DNA of 64,000 nucleotides, taken from NCBI RefSeq assembly GCF_964275005.1, contig NC_092704.1, forward strand, positions 5,662,048 through 5,726,047, written 5' to 3'. Origin of the DNA: Diadema setosum (lineage: Eukaryota > Echinodermata > Echinoidea > Diadematoida > Diadematidae). A model generated the notes under the pieces. It was not told the DNA's origin. It ran no database searches and saw only the letters and a list, made by a program, of their open reading frames with translations. Position 1 is the stretch's first letter. The number at the start of each line of letters is the position of its first letter. A program made the position numbers and the translations under genes. This document shows, piece after piece, positions 38,301 through 47,300 of the stretch.

Positions 38301-40903
38301 GAAGATTCGAACAAAAATATATCCAAATAATATCACATTATGAATCCACATGCATTACTTTTCAATTGTAGACAGCTTTAAATATACTCACTAATAGAAA
38401 TATGTACTGGTAGCGGTGTAGAATGCAACTTAGCCTCTAGGATCCTGCCTCCGTCGTAGATCTGTTGCCTCTGCGCTGTATACACTGTGTGTATACGTGC
38501 TATGTCTATGTAGCGAGTGCTCAACGCATGTAACACAATAGGGAGAAAAAGTTAATAATATGCTAATGATATGTTAATTAGTATTACCCTCGAACATGAC
38601 GATTGAAAAAATTAAAGTCTCTCATAGCTTAGGAGAGACTTCGTGAAATGGTTTTTACTTCTCTGCGAAAGTCTCTCCTAGCTTAGGAGCGGCTTGGCCA
38701 TTTTAAGATTTATGTGATAGCTTTTATGTGATAGCTTCATGAAACGGACCCCGGGAGTGCCTGTTTTGACAACCGGATTATTAAGTATTAGAAGTTTTTC
38801 TAATCATTACAGTGATCATGCAGCCGAATTTGACATTTGAGTGGAATCCCTATTCCCGCCAATTCTTTTTACGGCAGTCAAACAGTGGCAGTGTAGTCAT
38901 GGTAGCGAAACAAGTTGTTTTATTTGTTGCATGCAAGGCAAAGGTCCACAACATTAAAAGGGGAAGCTATATTGTTGCCCTCTTTATTAAACAATAACAT
39001 ATTCTGTACATCCTTAGCAACCTTAGTATTGAGGTGATACCTTTGTGATTGCACAACCTTGAGCCACAGATCAGTCTGTATTTGGTCGTCGGGATATGTT
39101 CCGTGGAGACTGTGTCTGGCTTCATGGAATCCCCTCTTGCTACTCTGCGCTGCTACTAATACTAACTACTATTATAAAACATCTAATTAGACTGTAGCTA
39201 TCTGATTGGTCAATTGCACATCATGTGACATTTAGTTAAAAGTTCCATCGCACGCTGTGGCTGTCAGCCGTGCAATTTTGTTTGAGCAAAAATGGATAGC
39301 ACATTGCAGACGGACATCACCCATTTTCATTGACTCCCATGTTAAACTCACGACTGACTCAAAGTTTTTGTTCCATCGCATGGCTCTGATGTCACAATAA
39401 ACAAACATTTGCCGCGTGCACTCAACAATTCAAGTGAGCTTTAATACAAGCACATATTTTTTGTCACTAATTTTTGTAAACAACTTCAACCGATAGGCTT
39501 CCTTCGCGTACGGCTTTGTACATGCCGTGACTGTGTGAGTGCTGTGACTGCGCAGCTACTCATTCGTCTTTCACAGAAAATGATTGCCATTTCTGTGCTA
39601 AATTAAAGAATCTGTGTGGACCACATCTGTTGACGTTCGAGGTGTTGTATAAAACAAATAGTATACAAATAATGAATGTCTATGAGTGCAATAGACAGAA
39701 TATTTCATGAGATGAAAGATGAAATGATCCATTCAACAAGGCGCAGCTGAGTTGAATGGATCAAACATTTCATCTTTCCTTGAATGAAATATTCTGTCCA
39801 TTGCACGAATGAAAAATATTTATTATTTGTTTTATATAACACCTAAAATAGATCCTTGTCATTTAATGTTTTAGTAATTTAGAAACAAGAGAGAATCTTA
39901 GATCATGAGAGTGCTTACTGAGCGCTTTATGCTAGCTATAGCGCGCTGTCGCATACACACACTGCAAACACAAGCGTTTTACATGTGTAATGTGTCGGGC
40001 TCTCAGCAAGCGTGCAATTGCCAATGGAGCAAATGGTATGGATCCAAAATTACACGGTAAATGGAGCCACAATTGCATGGATGATGACATCATAGTAAAA
40101 TGGGCCAAATGATCAATGTCAAACAACCAGTCAAATGACAAGGATCTCTTCAGGCGTTATATTTAATGTAAGTAGATTTCTATGTATGTATGTTCTTTAC
40201 TCGTGCAATGGAACAAGATTTCGCACTCGGTGAACGAAAGATGAGGCGCACTAATCAATTCGGCTTTGCCTCGCTCGTTGAATAGAGCGCCTCTGCTCTA
40301 TCTTTCACCTCATGCGAAATCTTGTACCATCGCACTCGTGATGCGTGACCAAATTCACTATTTTGTATAATATAACACTAGCGCTAGGCCACAGAACAAG
40401 TGCATCTGTGATATAAACTACAAGTAAAGTTTACATAGGCTACCACGATCACGATGATACCAACAGCTCACACTCTTCACAGTCCACTCACACGTCCACA
40501 CACACCACGCAACCTACCCACCCACATTAAATTTAGCTCAGTAGTCAGTTCAAGCTAACCCCCGCCCAGCCGGCGGCCGCCCCTGGCTCGGGGTGCTACC
40601 TTGGGCCCTGTACGGTCGCAACTAACCCACTGATCTTCGTCAGGACTGTGTAGATATTCCCTGAAATCAGTGAGCTAGCTAGCCGAGCCGGACTAGCGGC
40701 CCCAACACGTGTCATCGGGTAGCCGGCCGCGCGCGCCGGGGATCACCCGGAGCGGTTAGGCCGCACATGCACAGCTTCCATATCAAAATTGCAAAATTGT
40801 GTTTTGAGTTTGTACTTACAGGAATATTTGTCCATTGCTGGAGCCCTGCAATACGCGATAATCCAGCAATTGTGCTGGTTCCCGATACAAACATGCGTGA
40901 CAT
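26310..40903 (-). CDS. CISD3: CISD3, mitochondrial double-CDGSH iron-sulphur protein (3 exons, complete)
   Basis: CISD3 is a soluble mitochondrial-matrix NEET protein that binds two [2Fe-2S] clusters and takes part in iron and redox handling. Exons in transcript order: 40903-40820 (28 codons), 27133-27014 (40), 26495-26310 (61 plus stop). All junctions are phase 0 with GTAAGT donors, giving 129 residues (human 127). Exon 1 encodes a presequence beginning MSRMFVSGTSTIAGLSRIAG, with Arg and hydroxyl residues and no acid, as expected for matrix import. The first CDGSH motif is CLCGLSKKQPFCDGAH (60-75; ligands C60, C62, C71, H75). The second is CRCKQTSKQPFCDMTH (96-111; C96, C98, C107, H111), where the usual Gly after CD is Met. 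All eight cluster ligands are present. Intron 1 is 13.7 kb and packed with repeats. The gene is head to head with SPAG6. Exon 1 is assigned by phase, donor and targeting character, and is slightly less certain than exons 2-3. Confidence 0.9.
27430..27993. mobile_element. Foldback MITE with TTAA target sites
   Basis: A 564-bp element starting TTAAAGGACAAGTTCACC and ending with its complement GGTGAACTTGTCCTTTAA. The arms continue as inverted copies for more than 100 bp (CATTAACATAAGGATTGAGA and beyond). The TTAA sites fit Kolobok/piggyBac-like non-autonomous elements. Only 17 bp separate it from the large element at 28011. Confidence 0.8.
28300..29560 (+). repeat. Tandem satellite of about 161 bp with an X-box palindrome in most units
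   Basis: Seven to eight diverged units. The landmark palindrome lies at 28551, 28712, 28872, 29033, 29194 and 29354, spaced 160-161 bp. Degenerate versions are near 28383 and 29517. The copy at 28551-28564 is the perfect 14-mer GTTGCCATGGCAAC; others read GTTGCCATGGTAAC or GTTGCTATGGTAAC. Other shared blocks are AAATTTGGCACATGTGACC, GATGTGCAAACTTCATCTTT and AATCATACAAAAATATTGTG. No coding frame. Confidence 0.85.
30143..31297 (+). mobile_element. TGACCT-rich repeat element, copy A (CISD3 intron 1)
   Basis: Starts at ACTAGAAATGTC..GGCGACTGGTATGCCTCCGCC and ends with a (GGAC)n run, then ACCCGAAAACATAATGCC and GGAGGCATAAA. The tips are short inverted matches (TATGCCTCCGCCA / TGACGGAGGCATA). The interior is a string of diverged units of about 150-170 bp, each ending in TGACCTTTTGACCTTTGACC-like runs. 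Non-coding. Two more copies lie in PSMB3 introns, in the same orientation. Confidence 0.8.
31993..32400. mobile_element. TTAA-type foldback MITE (family A), nested in CISD3 intron 1
   Basis: Begins TTAAAGGGCTGGTAAAG. The arms around GATGAAAATTGGTTTTGAAA and its complement match the copies at 7060, 60145 and 61521. Contains a G-rich run near 32068. Confidence 0.7.
34360..35168. mobile_element. Foldback MITE with CAGTTGGCAGCA ends
   Basis: An 809-bp element. Its outer 12 bp are CAGTTGGCAGCA / TGCTGCCAACTG, and the arms stay recognisably inverted for about 300 bp (ATATGCAAATCAAAG, GTGATCACTGAA and others). No ORF. Confidence 0.75.
36991..37550. repeat. Two-copy tandem duplication, 280-bp unit
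   Basis: 36991-37270 and 37271-37550 are head-to-tail copies of exactly 280 bp, differing at about three positions by eye. Each contains a (TAC)n stretch and GATCTAG words. The few differences indicate a recent event. Confidence 0.9.
39639..39844. repeat. Foldback repeat with AGGTGTTRTATAAAAC ends
   Basis: AGGTGTTGTATAAAACAAAT on the left is matched in complement by ATTTGTTTTATATAACACCT on the right. GACAGAATATTTCAT and CATTTCATCTTTC blocks continue the palindrome to a centre near 39740. Confidence 0.7.
40199..40340. repeat. Inverted repeat around CAAGATTTCGCA
   Basis: ACTCGTGCAATGGAACAAGA is followed after about 100 bp by the complement-like TCTTGTACCATCGCACTCGT. GATGAGGCGC / GCGCCTC and GAAAGAT / ATCTTTC lie between. 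Probably a small foldback element. Confidence 0.6.
40560..40760. promoter_or_regulatory. GC- and CpG-rich patch beside CISD3 exon 1
   Basis: Locally the most GC-rich sequence in the window (CCGGCGGCCGCC, GGCCGCGCGCGCCGGGG). It starts about 60 bp inside CISD3 intron 1, next to the shared promoter. It may be the downstream part of a CpG-rich promoter or an inserted GC-rich repeat. Confidence 0.4.
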
Positions 40904-41356
40904 CTTTAAACAGCTGATCGAAGATGCAGATGATGAAAGATATGAGTTCTGATTAGACTTCTGAACCCTTCCTTGACCAGAACAGTTAGTTGGTGAGACT
41001 GACTAAGATTTCATCATTTGTTTACATTCCATGCATACGTACGAGGCCTACCCACCGAACTATGTTTTAGTTCGGTGGGCCTACCGCGCCGCCGTAAAAT
41101 GCTACACAGTCGTTTGTTTATAAAATACTGTCCAGGAAACAATATTTTTCCGCCAAACGAATGGCAAATTAAGACTATGCACACAGCGGCATAATGACCT
41201 TCTTGGAGAAACTTCCGGGTCAGTATCCCGCCGATCGCTGGCATAGCAACGAAACAGTAAACCTGTGCGTGTGGGCTGCTAGAAATCCATGTCGTGTCTG
41301 AGAAAAGGATAATATATTAGCAATTACAGTGACATTTTATCGCAGAAAACGGCAAG
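40904..41356. promoter_or_regulatory. Head-to-head promoter of CISD3 and SPAG6
   Basis: Only 453 bp separate the two start codons, so the genes share a bidirectional promoter region. A CCGCCAAACG motif and a perfect inverted pair (CCACCGAACTA near 41051 / TAGTTCGGTGG near 41068) occur here, along with an X-box-like site at 41237. Confidence 0.65.
41237..41250. promoter_or_regulatory. X-box-like site upstream of SPAG6
   Basis: GCTGGCATAGCAAC matches the X-box form RTHNYYWTRRNRAC at 12 of 14 positions, with an intact right half-site AGCAAC. It lies 107 bp before the SPAG6 ATG, the usual distance for RFX control of ciliary genes. Confidence 0.5.
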
Positions 41357-44300
41357 ATGAGTTCGAGACAAGTATTACAAGGTAAATAAAGAATTTGCAA
41401 TGACAGTTATTAGTTGCTTAACGAATTTGTTGGTTTTAATTTCAGATGTGCCTGTGTTTTTGTGTGAGAGCAGTCACAAAAAGATCTCGGTATGCGCGGC
41501 ACGAGATGCCTCTCTCTCTGCTCTATGGATGCGAATGAACAAGGAGTGGGGCCGGGGGGCCGGGTGTGTGTGTGTGCTACATGCAGTAAACACAAGATGT
41601 GCGGCTATCCTGGGTTTTGCCTGGGCCTCATAGCAGCTCAGACACTCCAGACAAAAATGCCCTTATTTACCATAAGTTATTAGGTAGCAGCATGTATGCC
41701 TGGAAATCCAGGATGATGTCATCTTTATCACTATATCAGTAAATTATGACGTCTTCTTCTTCTTCTTCTGATTAAGTCTGCCTCCTTCAATAGACTGAAG
41801 ATTCTTGCAGACTGGTGCTATTTAGTTACATTATAATACAGTTTATGTACAGATATTTACAAGCACATAGAAAATTTGACGAAAAAACTAGCCACTGTGA
41901 TCAACCGTTAGACGGTTTCGAAATGATCCCACAGATGGCGCTGAAACAATTTCTGACGACAGGGAATTCCAGTTCCTTACAGTTCTTGGGAAGAACGAAT
42001 GGCGATGCGATTCAGTTCTCGAGTATGGTATTTTGTACATCATAATTAGCCTGTCATTTTCTCTGCGCTGTTCCAGAGTGGTCCAATTAAGTTCTTGTAG
42101 CATTTTGGTGACACTCGAGGTGTTATGGTCATTGGTAGCGATTTAAAGTGAATCGCGCAGCTCTTCTCTGGACCATTTCCACTTGGTGGATTAGGTTCTT
42201 GGTAGATGGGTCCCAAACTGTGGAAGCATACTCAACAATTGGTCGAACCAACGTTTTGTAAGCTGTGGCTTTAACATCAGAAGATTTTATGCGAAGATTG
42301 CGTTGTAGAAATGCAAGCACGTTATTGGCTTTATTGACAGTATTGTTGATGTGTTGGGTCCACTTCAAATCAGAAGTGATGGTTTATTACACCCAAGTAC
42401 TTCACGGATTCAACAGATTCAAGAGGGGCGTTATTTAGATGATACACGTGTTGCACCTTACTTCTTTTCCTGGATATTGTCAAAACCTTACACTTATCTG
42501 TGTTCAAATCCATCATCCATTTTTTCGCCCAGTCACCAATTTTGTTTAGGTCCTCTTGAAGATTTTGCGTATGATGTTGATTGTCGATGGTCATGTAAGA
42601 AATTGCATCATCAGCAAAAAGGCGAACCTTTGACGCGAGACCATCAGGCAAGTCATTGATGTAAAGTAGAAAGAGGCAAGGCCCAAGAACCGACCCCTGA
42701 GGCACTTCAGATCCTACCGCTACTGAAGAAGATTTAATACCATCCAAAACGACCCTCTGACTTCTTCCATTGAGAAAACTTTGAATCCATTTCAGATTTT
42801 TCCCCCTGATACCGTAGTAGTCCAGTTTACGTAAAAGCCGCTCATGTCCAACCTTGTCAAAAGCTTTATAGTCACTGATAGTATTGTCAGATGGACCCTA
42901 ACGATATGTAACAGTTAACGTTAGATTTCTACTCATTGACAATGGATATTATTATTAGTAGTACCCTGACAAAATGAATATCAATTAATATCATCATATT
43001 ATAGATATGTTTTCACTTTATCATTTCCATTGTTATCCATTGGTACTGGCACTGGTCCATGGCAATGACAATTTGCATGTGTTGTCATTAAAATAAATGT
43101 CAGTTGTGTCTTCTTGAGATTGGGCTTGGCTAGTTGTGGACAAACTTAATCATTTTGGCCAACTTTGATATTGGCAGTATCAAACTCACTCACAAAGTTG
43201 GCCAGAAGTTTGTGCACAAGCCAAGCCCAAGAAGACACAACCGGCAATGCATGCAAATTGTCATTGCCATGGACAAGTGCCAATACTATGGATATCAATG
43301 CCAATGGAAATGATGAAGTGAAAACATAATCTAGAACTTAAGAAGTTAAAGAACTTTAGGCACCTACACATGCGCATACATGATGCAGTTCTACTGGTAT
43401 TTTCTAGCTCCAGTCATCTAATTTGATAAAAACACTTGTAGATCTAAAAGTCTACAGTACGGCTGTCAATGTGCTGTCCATTTATGTTGGGACACTGAAA
43501 TCTAGAAATTATGCGTCCTCATTTAATGTAATCTTTCATTTATTTCCACATAAAAAGCTAGACGTGATCATTTGTTTTGAGGGACCATTCAGAAGCCGAA
43601 CGTGTAGAATTAGAAATGATAGGAAAAGACCCAAAAAGAGATAGAATCTGTAACAAGTTCAACACAGGACTATGGCACAGTTAAAGCCTAGGGAGATGCA
43701 AATTACATAACACTTAGACTTTTGTAGCTTTCTACTACTTGACACAAACAATAAGGGGTTGGGAGAGTATGTATGTAACAAATGAAGTTGAAAGAAAGCA
43801 CGTCTGAAGTTATTTCTAAATTCTGAATTGCTGTAGGGCCTGATGACTTTGAGTGCTTTACATGTGAGTTGCTTCAGTGAGACTTATCTGAGAGATTTTA
43901 AAGTGGGTCAGTAGATATCTGGAAAAAAAAGAAAAAAAGAAGGAAAGTACCAATGTGCAGTGATTATGATCTTTCCCACTTTATTTGAACATTTCTGAAT
44001 GTGCTTCATCATGAGTGTAGGCACTCTAGCCATTGGCAAAAGATCCGCACTGCACCTACCTGTGTCACTTTGGAGTTGGTATGTAAGTCTAAATGAATAT
44101 GTCATCTAGAAATATTACAGACAAAAAAAAAAAATGGAAATCTCTGCAAGTTCTCTGCAGACAGACATTCAACGATGTAATATTGTGACTTTGTTCTCCA
44201 CCAACCAGGCAATCCAAGACATTCTGTGTAGAAAGCAAATGCTGCTTCATACTTTATAACTAACCTCCCTTTATTTTTTGCAGTATTTGAGCAGTACCAG

Positions 44301-47300
44301 AAAGCTCGGACAACATTTGTCCAGACTGTTGCAGAGTTGGCTTCCAGGCCGCAGAATATTGAAACTCTACAAAATGCAGGTAAGTCAAGACATGGGAAAC
44401 TAAGTGGGAACACTAGAAAGATACTTCAAAAGGGTTTCTGCTTTGTCACTACATAAATATCATGGCAGTCAATTGGGTCATGATTAAAATGTCTGATCAG
44501 TGCCACATTGATCTTGCAATTTTGTAATTTGGTTAAAATATTCAGATTGAGATGTGATTTATGCCTTCATGGTTCAATTCCCAGAGACAGGTAACTGACT
44601 TACATAATATTTAAATTAATAATCAAAGTAGTCCTTTTCATCCATGGATATCACTGGCACCATTTCCTATATTAGTCTGCACTGCTCATTTTGATGTATT
44701 CATGTGTGCTTGTGTACATTATTCTCCCTTAATAAAGTTTTTATAGTTTGTAATATCAGTTTTTGTATTGTGAACGTCTGCATGCATCAAAGTTTCTTTT
44801 TATGCATTCATACTGTCTCTTTAACGATGTAATTCATTATACAATTCAGTCTTTGGACTGCGAGACATGAATACCTCAATAAAAATGTCATTTCTCGATC
44901 TATACATCTCACATCCATATATGTAGAATATGCAACATATATAAGTAAACTGATAATCATGTGATCATTATTTCACCACTGCTTTTGTCTGACCTGTGTA
45001 CTTCGTCCAGGTGTGATGTCTCTGCTGCGTCCACTACTCCTCGACATTGTCCCTACAATCCAACAGACTGCCGCTCTCGCTCTGGGCCGCTTGGCCAACT
45101 ACAATGACGATTTGGCAGAGGCCGTTGTCAAGGGAGACATCCTTCCTCAGCTGGTCTACTCTCTTGCTGAGCAAAATGTGAGTTAATCATGCACATGTGT
45201 AATCTCTCTCCCGAAACATTCCTATGTGCACCATTATTTTTCCCATAATAGTGTGACTATCACAATGTACAACCATTACGGTATTACCGAAGCTTTGCGG
45301 TCACAAATTTGCAAACATATTAATAATATGTAGATCCAATACGAGATTGAAAGTTTGTCAGTGCCGTATGAAATTATTTTGGGATTCATCAAATTTGTCA
45401 GGAGTCAAAGGAGAGAAAAGTTGTTGATTTTGTCATTCTTTTCCAGATGTTTTTTTTTTTTTTTGCATTTACATTTACCCGCTAAAAGCAAGCTGTATTT
45501 TGCCACAAAATGTAGATTTCCTTATCCAAGGGCAACTGTATTTCTTCATATTGAACTGTCTTTTTGAATTACTCAGAAGTATTCATTATATTTTTGTTCG
45601 TTCAATTACCACATTTACAGAGATTCTACAAAAAGGCGGCTGCCTTTGTCCTGCGGGCTGTGGCCAAGCACTCCCCACAGCTGGCCCAGTCTGTAGTGGA
45701 CTGTGGGGCCCTGGATGCTCTGGTCATCTGTCTGGAGGAGTTTGACCCTGGGGTCAAGGAGGCCGCTGCCTGGGCCCTGGGCTACATCGCAAGGCACAAT
45801 GCAGGTGAGCATGTAACCACTAAGGCCCAATTTTTTGTCAGTGGTTGGCATACAATTGTATTAAGAGTCAGTCAAGTATACTACAAAGCACTTGTTTTTG
45901 TTTTATATGTGTAAAGAAGAAACTTGAATATTACAATTTTGATTGTGCTGAAATTTTAACATCTAACGGCAGTGGCATTCTAAAAATTAAAGAGACATTT
46001 TGACCCCTATAGACCTGTTATTATGACATGTTAATTCTTTTTACAGTAGTGATTGTAGTAGCTTGGTGCATTGTGTCATCTCAATCTTGATGTATCAGCC
46101 TGTATTGAGAAGGTATTTGAGGACCTCAGGCATTTGTTTGTGTGATTTATTTGATTTTTTTTTTTTTTTTGGGTAATCTTGCTGAATGGCTGGATAGTCC
46201 ATATTCAGCTGCACCAGCTGATTGTCCATGGAATCCAGTTATATGAATTGGGAGTGGGGTGGGGGTGGGGGGGGGGGGGGGACAACTTCATCTGGCTTTG
46301 CACCCTGCTCATTGTAATGAATGAATGATGAATGAAGAGGGATCTTTAATGTGCGTAGGTTATGACTCTCTCACAGACAGGACCTCCATTTTATGTCCTA
46401 TGAGAGGAACAATTTTGGTAATTTTTCGACATCTTCCATTTGGAATTCAAATTTTGTATTTGAATTTTCATCTCCATCTTCTTTCCTCCTCTCTTTTTTC
46501 CTCCCAACCTGTACAGAGTTGGCCCAGTCCGTTGTAGATGCAGGGGCCGTCCCACTCTTGGTCCTGTGCATCCAGGAGCCGGAGCTCTCCCTGAAACGCA
46601 TCGCTGCCTCCGCCCTCAGTGACATCTGCAAGCACTCCCCAGAGTTGGCCCAGACAGTGGTAGACGCCGGAGCCATCGCCCATCTGGCACAGATGATCCT
46701 CAACCCAGATGCCAAGCTCAAGGTAAGTTTGTAGACATGTTATCAATAAGCTCCCATTCTTTATCTTTTTCTTTTTCTTAATGGGAGTAGGGGGAGTGTG
46801 CTTGTTGTGTAGAGGAGGGAGTATTACTATTTCTCTTAAATTAAACAAGTTTAAATACCTGGCAGCACTATTCCTTTTGTAAACACATTCAGTAAAATTT
46901 GAATAGAGATCATGACCGTTGTTAGTTAGCTTTGGAAGCTGTTCCCCTCTATCCCAATATATCAAAAAAGCATACTTTGGAAGATTTCTGTTCATCGGTG
47001 TAGACATAGTATCATTCATCAGGATGGACAGTACTGAGATGACAGTGATGGAGCGGAAATGTATGTATCAAGGTATCAAGTGTATGTGGTCTTTGTTGTG
47101 TTATTTCTGTTCATCAAGATTAGGGTAATGTGTGGAGAGTATAAGTAGTTTTTTCCCTGGTTGCTTCTAATGTATTCTTTTCAAGTTTCCATGCCCCATT
47201 TTCAATCAATATGTAGCTGCCTCTACTCTTCAACTCCCCAACTTTACAATGTGAATTCCTGTAGTCAGTGGGAATGAAATGTACAAGAAGTCAAGACCAA

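Larger units (their letters stand above)
28011..38753. mobile_element. Candidate 10.7-kb element bounded by inverted repeats, in CISD3 intron 1
   Basis: The left end reads GGGGTCCGTTTCATGAA and the right end is its exact complement (38737-38753). Inside each end the same short modules recur in matching orientation: AAGCTATCACATAAA, CTTAGGAGAGACTTT and AAACCATTTCATGAA. The interior carries an X-box satellite, nested MITEs and a TGACCT-rich element, a 280-bp tandem duplication, and exon-like segments. No ORF exceeds about 95 codons and no transposase was recognised. No target-site duplication is visible, so two separate small elements with the same ends remain possible. In particular, 28011-28270 could be a complete short copy with a worn right end. 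GGGxCxGTTTCATGAA-type ends occur among PIF/Harbinger-like elements, but the family is not established. Confidence 0.5.
38754..40819. other. 5' part of CISD3 intron 1
   Basis: After the large element this stretch holds a foldback (39639-39844), a second inverted repeat (40199-40340) and a GC-rich patch (40560-40760). The ATG-initiated frame at 38812 has no recognisable product. Confidence 0.4.

Noticed and set aside
38812-38997. 61-codon plus-strand ORF
   Set aside because: No similarity recognised, no splice or promoter context, average intron composition.
40767-40952. Plus-strand ORF overlapping CISD3 exon 1
   Set aside because: Shadow of the minus-strand exon, which has the targeting peptide, donor and phase.
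46398-47019. Long minus-strand ORFs across SPAG6 exons 5 and 6
   Set aside because: Antisense of GC-rich SPAG6 exons; no independent support.
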